Positions 8,692 through 17,570 of a stretch of DNA of 64,000 nucleotides are shown here, piece by piece. The DNA lies in the NCBI GenBank assembly GCA_030834695.1, contig JAUQXK010000101.1:1-64000 (forward strand). Direction: 5' to 3'. The DNA comes from Desulfobacterales bacterium (GTDB lineage: Bacteria > Desulfobacterota > Desulfobacteria > Desulfobacterales > SpSt-501). The position numbers and the translations under genes are program-made. Within the stretch, counting starts at the first letter, position 1, and every line of letters begins with the position of its first letter. The notes beneath the pieces are model-generated. The model worked only from the letters and a program-made list of their open reading frames with translations, was not told where the DNA came from and ran no database searches.

Positions 8692-10131
8692 CTACCGGCT
8701 ATCGGTGGATAACACCGCACGGGTCTGGGCCAACCGCAAAGCCAATTGCGCAGCCGCTTCGGCCCCGGAAAAGCCGTTGCGCCGCGCCTCGTTGAGGCTG
8801 CCCGCCATCGCGTCAATGGTGAGGGTGTAGTGGGTCTTGAGCGCTTGGCGGCCCCCCTCGGTCAGGTCCCGCGATCGAGAGGACCCGAGGTTGAGCGGTC
8901 GCCGGAGCGCTTCTTCCAACCGGTCGCTATGCATCAGCGAGTGCAGGAAGGAGGTGCAAAACTCCTCCAGATCCGCATCGGCGTGGCCGCCTCGGGCGCC
9001 TTCGAGAAAATTCTTTTCGCTGATGAAGGCCAGCAGCGGGCTGGGCGAGGTTTGGCCGGCGCCCGACCGAGCCCTCGCCACCCGTCCGAAGGTGAGCAGC
9101 TCCAGACGTTCCAGCGACAAGTCGTCATAGCCCTTCAGGTCGGCAAACAGTTCTCGCAGGGCCGTGCTTTGGGTCAGCTGCAGCAGGTCGACCAGAATAT
9201 GCAGGCTCTCATGCTCCGCAATGACGACCAGCTCATCCAGCGGTTCTCCAAGCAAGGCGGCGCTGTAAAACCAGATCCGGCGCGACCCGCTGCACGTGAC
9301 CGCGTTGTGCCGCCCGGGACTTTCGATGATCGTCACGCCGTCGATCAATGTGCCGGAAAAAGCCGATTCGACGGCTTCGATGCCCTTGGCCACCGCCTTC
9401 AAGCGCGCGTCGAGGTCGGCCGCGGTGCGGCCGCCAAACCGGTCGGTCGGTTCCCCGGCGTAGAAAAACGGGATCGGCTCGCGCGCCAGGAGCTTTTCAG
9501 GCGCGATCGAACAGATGAGGCTGTAGCCCTGCTGCTGCACGGCCAGATTCAATTGCTGCGTGCCGGCCCGGAATCGGATGGTGAACCGCTCGGCGGTTGC
9601 AACGGCATCTCCGGCAACCGCCGGGAAGTAGGCGTAGCCTCCATCCAGAACGGCAGAGCGGCGAGCCGCGGCGAGATTTCCCGCCTCGGCCCGTTCGAGC
9701 GGCTGCTCCCGATTCGGAGCGAGAAGTTCGCCTTCCGCCACCCGGCCGAAATTTTTCAGCCACAGAGCTCCGTCGGCTCCGACCCTTATCGGCGCCATCG
9801 GCCGGCCGTCGACGCTGACCGCCATTTCATCCGCGCACAGGGCCACGACGCCCGATACATATCCGTCGATCGTCAGATGCGATCGGGTCTGCAGATCAGA
9901 GGATGACAGTACGGTCTTTCCCGGCTTGCCCCGGTCCACGAAGTTCAGTTGCAAGAGGTTGACACGCGATGCCACCCGGCGATGCTCCGTAGTCGGCGTG
10001 TCGGGCGACGAGGAATCGGAATTTTCCAGCCTGATGCCTTCAACCGGACCGGCGCGGGCAGGGCCGAGGGGCTGTAAACCCGCCAGAAGGCCTGCAACCA
10101 ACATCAGAAGGGACCAAATCATTTGCGACAT
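8692..10131 (-). CDS. Exported protein with HExxH motif (putative metallopeptidase)
   Basis: I do not recognise a named family for this 479-residue protein. The N-terminus has a signal-like segment (MIWSLLMLVAGLLAGLQPLG); an alternative ATG three codons downstream would do as well. At residues 307-311 it has His-Glu-Ser-Leu-His inside a helix (IAEHESLHILVDLLQL), followed about a dozen residues later by LRELFADLKG, whose acidic residue could be the third zinc ligand of a gluzincin. This makes a periplasmic zinc peptidase plausible. The N-terminal half is beta-rich with no recognisable motif. The gene is monocistronic. Confidence 0.7.
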   Translation of the reverse strand: MSQMIWSLLMLVAGLLAGLQPLGPARAGPVEGIRLENSDSSSPDTPTTEHRRVASRVNLLQLNFVDRGKPGKTVLSSSDLQTRSHLTIDGYVSGVVALCADEMAVSVDGRPMAPIRVGADGALWLKNFGRVAEGELLAPNREQPLERAEAGNLAAARRSAVLDGGYAYFPAVAGDAVATAERFTIRFRAGTQQLNLAVQQQGYSLICSIAPEKLLAREPIPFFYAGEPTDRFGGRTAADLDARLKAVAKGIEAVESAFSGTLIDGVTIIESPGRHNAVTCSGSRRIWFYSAALLGEPLDELVVIAEHESLHILVDLLQLTQSTALRELFADLKGYDDLSLERLELLTFGRVARARSGAGQTSPSPLLAFISEKNFLEGARGGHADADLEEFCTSFLHSLMHSDRLEEALRRPLNLGSSRSRDLTEGGRQALKTHYTLTIDAMAGSLNEARRNGFSGAEAAAQLALRLAQTRAVLSTDSR

Positions 10132-10621
10132 GTTCCAACGCTGCTGCGTGCCGCGCCTTGACCCCTTTCCTGCGTCATGGAAACCGATAGAAAAGAGCGC
10201 AGGCAGGAGTCAACTTCGGTTCACTGAAAAGCGGATTTGACTCTGGAAAAACCGGAAGTCGGAAGGAAAGCAGGGAAATTGCCGACCCGTCCATTCTCCA
10301 GTGCTTCAAGGCCGGGGCACGGTTGAATCCGCGAGCTCCGTCAAATTACCGGATGGGGGCGGGCCTGTCAATCGATTTCGGCCGCAGGCGACGCGCGATT
10401 AGGAGCATCCGGGAGTGGCTGGCAGCTACAGGATGCTCTTCGACCCGATTTCAAACACCTTTCGGTGGCAACGGGTGCAGACTTTCAGTTATAGACTCGG
10501 CCCGCGCACGATGGCCCTGCAGCACGAAACCATGTCCTTCACAAAGGCAGCGCCCGATTCCTTTTCGGTTGACGGCATCAGCGGTCTTCTTTATAGTCGC
10601 GCCTGAACCGGACCGGTATCC
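10132..10621. other. Intergenic region upstream of the opp operon
   Basis: This divergent gap of 490 bases contains the promoter listed at 10569-10597. Short overlapping open frames on the plus strand (10323-10625, 10415-10606) have no start signal or recognisable protein features. Nothing else is visible. Confidence 0.5.
10569..10597 (+). promoter_or_regulatory. Sigma-70-type promoter of the opp operon
   Basis: TTGACG (10569-10574) and TATAGT (10592-10597) are separated by exactly 17 bases, each matching the consensus at five of six positions. The predicted transcription start near 10604 leaves a short leader of about 20 bases before the GTG start of the first transporter gene. Confidence 0.65.
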
Positions 10622-11632
10622 GTGACGTGCGCAATCCATTCAGGCAATGACAATCCCTTGACTTTGCTGCAAATCGACAACTTGAAAACGTTCTTTCACT
10701 CCCGCCGGGGGCTCGCCAAGGCCGTGGATGGCGTCTCCCTCCAGGTGGATGAGGGCGAGGTGGTGGGCATCGTCGGGGAGTCGGGGTGCGGCAAGAGCGT
10801 TCTGGCGCTGTCCATCCTGAAGCTGCTGCCGATGCCCCCGGCGTTCTTCGAAGACGGCCGGATCCTGTTCATGGGACAGGACCTGCTCGCTTCCAGCCGC
10901 GAAGCGCTCATGGGAATTCGCGGCAACCGCATCAGCATGATCTTTCAGGAGCCCATGACGGCCCTCAATCCGGTCTTTACGGTGGGCAACCAGCTGGCGG
11001 AAGTCTTTCGGGTCCATCGCGGCCTGGAGCGGACCGAAGCGCTGCGGAAAGCCGTCGACATGCTGGCCCGGGTGGGGGTGCCGGCTCCGGAACGACGGGT
11101 CAAGGAGTATCCCTACCAGCTCTCCGGCGGCATGCGCCAGCGGGTCATGATCGCCATGGCCCTGGCCTGCCGGCCGGCCCTGCTGCTGGCCGACGAACCC
11201 ACCACGGCCCTGGACGTCAGCATCCAGGCCCAGATCCTCGAACTCATGATGGAGCTGAAAGCGGAGCTGAACACCGCCATTTTGCTCATCACCCACGATC
11301 TCGGCGTGGTGGCCGAAGCCACGCGCCGCGTGGCCGTCATGTACACCGGCCGGATCATGGAGGAGGCGTTGACGGTCGATCTCTTCGACCGGCCCCTGCA
11401 CCCTTACACGCGCGGCTTGATGGCATCCATCCCGCGCGCCGACGCCGGCTTCGAATCCGGCAGCCTGAATGAGATCAAGGGGGGCGTGCCGAGCGTGGCC
11501 GCGCTTCCGGCGGGCTGCCATTTCGAGCCGCGCTGCCCGGAGGCGATGGACATCTGCCGCACCCGCCCGCCGCGCCTGGAAACCGTGGACGACGGGCATC
11601 GGGTGGCCTGCTGGCGGGTGGGCCATGCCTGA
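10622..11632 (+). CDS. oppD: Peptide ABC transporter ATP-binding protein, OppD type
   Basis: This cytoplasmic ATPase energises the peptide importer encoded by the next four genes. The 336-residue product has Walker A GESGCGKS, signature LSGGMRQR, Walker [13 protein letters not shown] and the oligopeptide-ATPase C-terminal domain with the cysteine-rich stretch [15 protein letters not shown] that binds Fe-S in some members. The GTG at 10622 is the furthest upstream start and has a poor Shine-Dalgarno; TTG codons about 12-14 codons downstream, just before [11 protein letters not shown], are possible alternatives. It overlaps the next gene by eight bases. Confidence 0.93.
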   Translation: MTCAIHSGNDNPLTLLQIDNLKTFFHSRRGLAKAVDGVSLQVDEGEVVGIVGESGCGKSVLALSILKLLPMPPAFFEDGRILFMGQDLLASSREALMGIRGNRISMIFQEPMTALNPVFTVGNQLAEVFRVHRGLERTEALRKAVDMLARVGVPAPERRVKEYPYQLSGGMRQRVMIAMALACRPALLLADEPTTALDVSIQAQILELMMELKAELNTAILLITHDLGVVAEATRRVAVMYTGRIMEEALTVDLFDRPLHPYTRGLMASIPRADAGFESGSLNEIKGGVPSVAALPAGCHFEPRCPEAMDICRTRPPRLETVDDGHRVACWRVGHA

Positions 11633-12668
11633 GTTGCTCGAGGTGCGCCGCCTGGTCAAGCACTTTCCCGTGCGCCGGGGCCTCCTGGGCCGGCGCAGCG
11701 CCAAGGTGCACGCCGTGGACGACGTCTCGTTCAGCCTGGCGGAGAACGAAACCCTCGGGCTGGTCGGGGAGTCCGGCTGCGGCAAGTCCACCACAGGCTT
11801 CAGCATTTTGCGGCTGATCGAGCCGACCGGCGGCGAAGTCCGGTTCCAGGGCGAAAACATTCTGACGCTCGCCCCGGAGCCGCTGCGCCGGCTGCGGCGC
11901 AAGATGCAGATTGTTTTCCAGGACCCCTTCGGTTCGCTCAACCCCCGGATGACCGTGGAGCGGGTCGTCGAGGAACCGCTGCTCAACCACGAGGCGCTCA
12001 GCGGGGCCGCGCGCCGGGCGCGGGTGAAGGAAACCCTCGAGATGGTCGGTCTGTTGCCGGAGCACCTGACGCGCTTCCCGCACGAATTCTCCGGCGGCCA
12101 GCGCCAGCGCGTCTGTGTGGCCCGGGCGCTCGTGCTGCGGCCGAAGCTCGTGGTGGGCGACGAACCCGTATCAGCCCTGGACGTTTCGGTGCGCGCCCAG
12201 GTGCTGAACCTCCTGGTCGAGCTGCAGCGCCGGCTCAATCTGTCCTATCTCTTCATCTCCCACGATCTGGCCGTGATCCGCTACGTGAGCCATCGCGTGG
12301 GGGTGATGTACCTGGGCCAGATCGTGGAGCTCGCCGATGTGAAGGCAATCTATGCGCGGCCCCTGCATCCCTACACCCGGGCCCTGCTTTCCGCCGTGCC
12401 CGTGCCCGACCCGCGGCGGTCCCGTCAGCGCATTCTCATCAAGGGCGACGTGCCCTCACCGATCGACCCGCCGCCGGGATGCCGCTTCCATCCGCGCTGC
12501 CCGGAGGTGATGCCGGTCTGCCGGGAGCAGGCCCCGCTCACGCGGGCGGCGGAGCCGAACCATCTGGTGCGGTGCCATCTCTATGACCACCATGACGTCT
12601 GGGACCCATCCTTTCAGGCATCGGCAAGCGATGCCCTCAACCGCTCAACCCAAGGAGGCAGTGCATGA
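11625..12668 (+). CDS. oppF: Peptide ABC transporter ATP-binding protein, OppF type
   Basis: This is the second ATPase of the importer, 347 residues from the ATG at 11625 ([19 protein letters not shown]). It has Walker [10 protein letters not shown], signature FSGGQRQR, Walker [13 protein letters not shown] and the Opp C-terminal region with [15 protein letters not shown]. In Walker B the usual Cys or Ala before Asp is Gly, which is tolerated in the family. It overlaps oppD at its start and the binding-protein gene at its end (ATGA), so the three are translationally coupled. Confidence 0.95.
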   Translation: MPELLEVRRLVKHFPVRRGLLGRRSAKVHAVDDVSFSLAENETLGLVGESGCGKSTTGFSILRLIEPTGGEVRFQGENILTLAPEPLRRLRRKMQIVFQDPFGSLNPRMTVERVVEEPLLNHEALSGAARRARVKETLEMVGLLPEHLTRFPHEFSGGQRQRVCVARALVLRPKLVVGDEPVSALDVSVRAQVLNLLVELQRRLNLSYLFISHDLAVIRYVSHRVGVMYLGQIVELADVKAIYARPLHPYTRALLSAVPVPDPRRSRQRILIKGDVPSPIDPPPGCRFHPRCPEVMPVCREQAPLTRAAEPNHLVRCHLYDHHDVWDPSFQASASDALNRSTQGGSA

Positions 12669-14161
12669 AAACGAGAATCGCAGCAGTCGTTCTGGGAATC
12701 GTCCTGGCGGCGGTCCTGGCCGCCGCGCCGGCCCAGGCCAAGGACAAGGACACCCTGGTGGTGGTGCAGGAGGCCGAACCGGTCGGCCTGGACATCATGC
12801 AGAGCTCGATCCAGACCACCATGAGCGTGGGTTACAACCTGCACGACACCATTCTCAAGCCGCAGGAAGACGCCACCGTCAAGCCCGGCATGGTGGAGAA
12901 ATGGGAAAAGGTCGACGATCTCACCTGGAAGTTCACCCTCGTCAAGGGGGCGACCTTCCACAACGGCGAGCCGATCAACTCGGCGGCCGTCAAGTTTTCC
13001 TTCGAGCGCCTGATGAGCGACGCGCTCAAGAGCCCCCACAAGGGCAAGCTGACCCTTTTCAAGGGCGTCGAAGTCGTGGACGACCTGAACTTCAAGATCG
13101 CGACCTCCCAGCCTTACGCGCCCGGGCTTTACATGCTGGCCCAGTACCTGTTCGTGGTCCCGCCCGAGTACGTCAAGAAGGTGGGCGACGCCGAGTACAA
13201 CCTCAACCCGGTGGGCTCCGGCCCCTACAAGCTGGACAAGTGGGTCAAGGGCCAGGAAATCATCATGTCGGCCTACGACAAGTACTACGGGCCCAAGCCG
13301 GCCTACAAGAAGCTGGTCTTCAAGGGCGTGCCCGAGGAGGCCTCGCGTATCGCGTCGCTGTTGACCGGCGAGGCGGACGTGATCAGCGGGGTGCCGGTGC
13401 ACCAGCGCAAGAAGATCCTGGATTCCGGCAAGGCCTATCTCACCGACCAGATGGGCTCCATGAACTACCTGGGCCTCAACACCTATGAGAAACCCTTCAG
13501 CGACGTGAAGGTGCGGCAGGCGGTCAACCATGCCGTCAACCGGCCGCTGATCAACAAGGCTCTGTTCAACGACAAGGCCATCCTGTGCGCCGGCCCGATC
13601 AGCCCGCGCACTTTCGGCGCCGACCCGGGCCTGAAGCCCTACGCCTACGACCCGGCCAAGGCCAAGCAGCTGCTGGCCGAGGCGGGCTACCCGAACGGCT
13701 TCGAGATGCGGCTGGCTTTCGGCACGTACATGCCCCAAGTCCAGGAGCAGGCCGAGGCCATCGCCGCGGACCTCGCCAAGGTGGGCATCAAGGTCACCCT
13801 GGAGCCCTGGGAGCGAGCCGTCCAATGGGACCGCTACAAGAACAAGCTGCACCAGACTTACATCTACTTCTGGGACGACGCGCCCGAGCCCGACCGCTAC
13901 GTTTACTCGCTCTTCCATTCCAAGAGCCGGGACTACTACTACAAGAACGAGCAGGTGGACGCGCTGCTGGACAAGGGGCGCATCACCATGGATCCGGCCG
14001 CCCGGGCCAAGGTCTACAACGAGATCGACCGCTTCCTTTACCAGGACGCGCCGTGGCTTTACCTTTACGTGATTCCGGAGGTGTTCGGCGTGGCCAACTC
14101 CGTGGACTACAAGGGCCTGCGGGACGGGTATCTGATCATGAATACGGCGAAACCGAAGTGA
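12665..14161 (+). CDS. Peptide ABC transporter substrate-binding protein (SBP_bac_5)
   Basis: This 498-residue periplasmic binding protein has a Sec signal peptide ([25 protein letters not shown]) and the family-5 solute-binding fold: [52 protein letters not shown] and the C-terminal [31 protein letters not shown] lies seven bases before the ATG. Family members bind di- or oligopeptides, nickel or other ligands. The neighbouring lysine-type catabolic enzymes suggest an amino-acid-derived ligand, but specificity cannot be read. Placing this gene between the ATPases and the permeases departs from the common A-B-C-D-F order. Confidence 0.94.
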   Translation: MKTRIAAVVLGIVLAAVLAAAPAQAKDKDTLVVVQEAEPVGLDIMQSSIQTTMSVGYNLHDTILKPQEDATVKPGMVEKWEKVDDLTWKFTLVKGATFHNGEPINSAAVKFSFERLMSDALKSPHKGKLTLFKGVEVVDDLNFKIATSQPYAPGLYMLAQYLFVVPPEYVKKVGDAEYNLNPVGSGPYKLDKWVKGQEIIMSAYDKYYGPKPAYKKLVFKGVPEEASRIASLLTGEADVISGVPVHQRKKILDSGKAYLTDQMGSMNYLGLNTYEKPFSDVKVRQAVNHAVNRPLINKALFNDKAILCAGPISPRTFGADPGLKPYAYDPAKAKQLLAEAGYPNGFEMRLAFGTYMPQVQEQAEAIAADLAKVGIKVTLEPWERAVQWDRYKNKLHQTYIYFWDDAPEPDRYVYSLFHSKSRDYYYKNEQVDALLDKGRITMDPAARAKVYNEIDRFLYQDAPWLYLYVIPEVFGVANSVDYKGLRDGYLIMNTAKPK

Positions 14162-14179
14162 ACTAAAGGGAAGGGTGCG

Positions 14180-14373
14180 AGGGTTCAAGGGGTCGAGGGG
14201 TCGAGTGAAAAAAGCACCGATGTGCATTTTTTTCCACTCGACCCCCCTGTCCCGCAAACCTTCAACCCCCTTGGTTGTACGAACTTATTGACCGGGGGAT
14301 CGATATGGCTTAAGGGCCGGGGGAGACGCCTTCTTCTCCCTCGGACCCTTGACCCCTCGACCCCTTGAACCCT
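14180..14373. repeat. Intergenic palindromic element, family A (copy 1)
   Basis: The bases 14180-14202 and 14351-14373 are perfect inverted copies of 23 bases, built from alternating units of the type GGGTTCAAGG and GGTCGAGG. Further partial copies in reverse lie at 14237-14270. The element fills most of the gap between the binding-protein and permease genes inside one operon. A related copy lies at 46417-46510. Confidence 0.7.
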
Positions 14374-14381
14374 GTTTCTTT

Positions 14382-15308
14382 ATGGCCCGTTATATTCTAA
14401 AGCGACTCTGGCACACGGTCTACGTGGTCGTGGGCATCTCGATCATCAGCTTTTTCTTCATCCACCTGTCCGGGGACCCGGTGATGCTCATGCTGCCGCC
14501 GGACGCCACCAAGGCCGAGGTCGAGGCCCTGCGGGAGCAGCTCGGGTTCAACGACCCGCTGTACGTTCAGTACTGGCGCTTCGCCAGCCGGGCGGCAATG
14601 GGTGACCTGGGGTCATCCCTTTACCATCGTGTGCCCGCGATCGATCTCATCCTGGAGCGACTGCCGGCGAGCCTGGAGCTCGCCGGTGCGGCCATGCTCA
14701 TCGCCCTGGTGGTTTCCATCCCCCTTGGGGTTGTTTCGGCGGTCAAGCGCGGTTCGATTTGGGACATCGGCTCGATGCTGGGGGCGCTCTTCGGGCTGTC
14801 CATGCCCCATTTCTGGCTGGGGATCATGTTGATCCTGCTGTTTTCCGTAACCTTGGGCTGGCTGCCCACCTCGGGCCGCGGGACCCTGGCGCAGCTCGTC
14901 ATGCCTTCTCTGGCGCTCGGCCTGAGCCTGATGGCCATGTTCGCGCGTCTGACCCGTTCGGTGATGCTCGAAGTCCTCAGCCAGGACTACGTGCGGACGG
15001 CCCGCTCCAAGGGGTTGCGCGAAAAGATCGTCATCGGCAAGCACGCCCTCAAGAACGCCTTGATCCCGCTGGTGACCGTGGCGGGCATGCAGTTCGGCTT
15101 CCTGATCGGGGGGACCGTCATCATCGAAACGGTGTTCGCCTGGCCGGGCGTGGGCCGCCTGGTGGTGCAGGCCATTTTCAGCCGGGACTATCCGCTGGTG
15201 CAGGCGGCTGTGCTGGTCCTGGCCGTGATCTTCGTTGCGGTCAACCTTCTGGTGGATCTCATCTATCTTTATCTCGATCCCCAGATCAGTTATCTGGAGC
15301 AGACATGA
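14382..15308 (+). CDS. oppB: Peptide ABC transporter permease, OppB type
   Basis: This inner-membrane permease has 308 residues from the ATG at 14382 (MARYILKRLWHTVYVVVGIS). It has the hallmark first helix, the DPLYVQYWRF segment before the second helix, and the EAA-like cytoplasmic loop DYVRTARSKGLREKIVIGKHALKNALIPLV typical of OppB/DppB. Six membrane segments are evident. The last A of its stop region starts the next gene (ATGA). The preceding 220-base gap holds a long palindromic repeat and no evident Shine-Dalgarno, which may set its expression apart from the genes upstream. Confidence 0.95.
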   Translation: MARYILKRLWHTVYVVVGISIISFFFIHLSGDPVMLMLPPDATKAEVEALREQLGFNDPLYVQYWRFASRAAMGDLGSSLYHRVPAIDLILERLPASLELAGAAMLIALVVSIPLGVVSAVKRGSIWDIGSMLGALFGLSMPHFWLGIMLILLFSVTLGWLPTSGRGTLAQLVMPSLALGLSLMAMFARLTRSVMLEVLSQDYVRTARSKGLREKIVIGKHALKNALIPLVTVAGMQFGFLIGGTVIIETVFAWPGVGRLVVQAIFSRDYPLVQAAVLVLAVIFVAVNLLVDLIYLYLDPQISYLEQT

Positions 15309-16225
15309 GCGCGCCGGCGCGACCGGGCGAATCTCCGGAACGGTTCCGGAATCTGCGGGCCACCCTGCGGCTGTGGGGGGAAACCCTGAAAGCGTTGGGC
15401 CGCTCGCCCGGCGGCGTGGCCGGAGGGATCCTGCTGGCGCTCATCCTCGCCACCAGCCTGGGCTTTCACGTCGTTTATCCGGTGGACCCCCTGGCCCAGG
15501 ACCTTCTGGCGCGGTTGACCCCGCCGTTCTGGGAGGAGGGCGGCAGCCTGGCCCATCCCCTGGGCACCGACAACCTCGGCCGGGATGTGCTGGTGCGCAT
15601 CCTTTACGGCAGCCGCGTCAGCCTGGCGGTGGGGTTCGCCGCCGTGCTCGTGGCCTGCGGGGCGGGGATTCTGCTGGGGCTGATCTCCGGCTACTACGGC
15701 GGCCGGACCGACAGCGTGATCATGCGGGTCGCCGACATCTTCATGGCCTACCCCTTCATGCTGCTGACCATTTCGGTCATCGCCGTGCTGGGCAATTCCA
15801 TCTTCAACCTGATTCTGGTGCTGGGCCTCTCGGACTGGGTGACCTACGCCCGCACCATCCGCGGCAGCGTGCTCAGCATCAAGGAGAAGGAGTTCGTGCT
15901 GGCGGCGCGCAGCGTGGGCACCCGGCACCGCGTCATTCTCCTGCGGCACATCTTCCCCAACGTGCTGTCGCCCATTTTGGTGCTCGCCACCGTGCGGGTG
16001 GCCAACATCATCATCTGGGAAAGCGGGCTGTCGTTCCTCGGCATGGGGGTGCCGCCGCCGATGCCGACCTGGGGACGGATGCTGGCGGAGGGCCGGGTCT
16101 ACATCACCGATGCCTGGTGGCTGGTGACCCTGCCAGGGCTGGCCATCATGCTCACCATTCTTTCAATCAATCTTCTGGGGGACGGGCTGCGGGACGCGCT
16201 GGACCCCCGGTTGCGCAACATCTGA
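15305..16225 (+). CDS. oppC: Peptide ABC transporter permease, OppC type
   Basis: This second permease subunit has 306 residues. It shows the OppC-type N-terminal extension and helix, then HPLGTDNLGRDVLVRILYGSR, which is diagnostic, and the ATPase-contacting loop EFVLAARSVGTRHRVILLRHIFPNVLSPI. The start overlaps oppB by four bases. A strong GAGGGAGG at its 3-prime end serves the next gene, so the transporter and dehydrogenase genes are one transcription unit. Confidence 0.95.
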   Translation: MSAPARPGESPERFRNLRATLRLWGETLKALGRSPGGVAGGILLALILATSLGFHVVYPVDPLAQDLLARLTPPFWEEGGSLAHPLGTDNLGRDVLVRILYGSRVSLAVGFAAVLVACGAGILLGLISGYYGGRTDSVIMRVADIFMAYPFMLLTISVIAVLGNSIFNLILVLGLSDWVTYARTIRGSVLSIKEKEFVLAARSVGTRHRVILLRHIFPNVLSPILVLATVRVANIIIWESGLSFLGMGVPPPMPTWGRMLAEGRVYITDAWWLVTLPGLAIMLTILSINLLGDGLRDALDPRLRNI

Positions 16226-16235
16226 GGGAGGCGTC

Positions 16236-17414
16236 GTGAAAGCGCTGGTTCTGGGGATGGGGCTGCAGGGCAAGGCCGTGGTGCACGATCTGGAGCAGAG
16301 CGAGATGATCACCGCGGTCATCGCCGCCGACATCGAAGCCGAGCAGGCCAAGGCCTACATCGGCCGAAAGGGCTATCGCAAGGTCCAGGCGGTCGCTCTG
16401 GATGCCGTGCGGCCGGAGGGGGTCGAACAACTGCTGCGGGACACAAAACCCCAGGTGCTGATCTGTATGCTGCCGCCGGATTTCCAGCCGACGATGGCCC
16501 GGGCCGCGATCCGCGCAGGGGTGCACTATGCCAGCTCGAGCTATACCGGCGCGTTGACCGAACTCGACCAGCCCGCCCGGGAAGCGGGCGTGACCCTTCT
16601 GCCGGAGATGGGCATGGACCCCGGGATCGACCTGATCCTGGGCCGGTTGGCCGTGGACGAACTCGACGTGGTGCACGGCCTGCGATCCTACGGCGCGGGT
16701 CTGCCCGAACCCGCCTGCGCCGGCGACAACCCCATTCACTACAAGATCACCTGGACCTTCGAAGGGGTGCTCAAAGCCTACATGCGGCCGGCCCGGCTGC
16801 TTCTGGACGGAAAAGAAATCGCGATCCCCGGCGGGCGGATCTTCCGTCCGGAGTACGGCCACTCTTTCGACGTGCCGGGGGTCGGCGTGATGGACGCCTA
16901 TCCCAACGGCGACGCCCTGCGCTACATCGATGTCTTCGGCCTCGGTCCGGAGCTGCGCGAGATGGGGCGGTACGCCATGCGCTGGCCCGGCCACAACCCG
17001 TTCTGGAACGCGATGGCCGAGCTGGGGTTTCTGGACGAGACGCCCGAGCGGATCGACGGGATCGATCTGCCGCCGCGACGTTTCGTCGTCGAGCACCTGT
17101 CGCCGCGGCTTCAGTTCGCGGACGGCGAGCGCGACATGGTCGTCATCCGGGTCGAGGCCTGGGGCCTCAAGGACCAAAAATCGCTGCGGGTGACCTACGA
17201 GCTGGTCGACTACCGGGATCTGACGACCGACCTCTTCGCCATGAACCGCACCGTCGGCTTCACCACGAGCATCGCGGCCCAGTTGATTCTTTCCGGCCGG
17301 GTCCGGAACACCGGCCTGCTCAATCCGGCGGCCGACCTGCCGGCGGCGGCGGTGGCCGATGAGTTGAAGAAGCGGGGGATGAACATCGAGCGTCGGGTGG
17401 TGATGGCTTCGTAA
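16236..17414 (+). CDS. Saccharopine dehydrogenase family protein (glutamate-forming type)
   Basis: This 392-residue NAD(P)-dependent oxidoreductase starts at a GTG with GAGGGAGG six bases upstream. The N-terminus KALVLGMGLQGKAVVHDL is a Rossmann dinucleotide-binding motif. PEMGMDPGIDLILGRLAVDEL and the C-terminal saccharopine-dehydrogenase-like domain match enzymes that oxidise saccharopine to 2-aminoadipate semialdehyde and glutamate, or the related carboxynorspermidine dehydrogenases. The next gene resembles the other half of the lysine-degradation bifunctional enzyme. Its stop codon lies inside the left arm of a 127-base palindromic repeat, so its last residues (MAS) may be repeat-derived. 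Confidence 0.88.
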   Translation: MKALVLGMGLQGKAVVHDLEQSEMITAVIAADIEAEQAKAYIGRKGYRKVQAVALDAVRPEGVEQLLRDTKPQVLICMLPPDFQPTMARAAIRAGVHYASSSYTGALTELDQPAREAGVTLLPEMGMDPGIDLILGRLAVDELDVVHGLRSYGAGLPEPACAGDNPIHYKITWTFEGVLKAYMRPARLLLDGKEIAIPGGRIFRPEYGHSFDVPGVGVMDAYPNGDALRYIDVFGLGPELREMGRYAMRWPGHNPFWNAMAELGFLDETPERIDGIDLPPRRFVVEHLSPRLQFADGERDMVVIRVEAWGLKDQKSLRVTYELVDYRDLTTDLFAMNRTVGFTTSIAAQLILSGRVRNTGLLNPAADLPAAAVADELKKRGMNIERRVVMAS

Positions 17415-17527
17415 AAGGGCCAATCTCTGCGTTGCGCTTCACCCCGCGCTCACTGCGGCGTACGCAAAGTACGCCTCGTTCGGCGGGGTTCGCGCGCCTT
17501 GACCTTGGCCCTTTTACGAAGCCATCA
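17401..17527. repeat. Intergenic palindromic element, family F (copy 1)
   Basis: The bases 17401-17422 and 17506-17527 are perfect 22-base inverted copies, and the centre carries GCGTACGCAAAGTACGC. The left arm contains the stop codon of the upstream dehydrogenase gene. A second element with the same architecture and the shared core GTACG-N4-GTACG lies at 49453-49573. Its size and layout suggest a non-autonomous palindromic repeat. Confidence 0.8.
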
Positions 17528-17570
17528 GGGTGGAAGTTTCTTCAGAGTCCAAAATCAGGAGCGGAAAGCG

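Noticed and set aside
10323-10625. 100-codon frame in the gap upstream of oppD
   Set aside because: There is no Shine-Dalgarno and no protein-like features, and a good sigma-70 promoter lies inside it.
12614-14257. 547-codon open frame on the minus strand
   Set aside because: It is antisense to the substrate-binding protein gene, with low-complexity composition.
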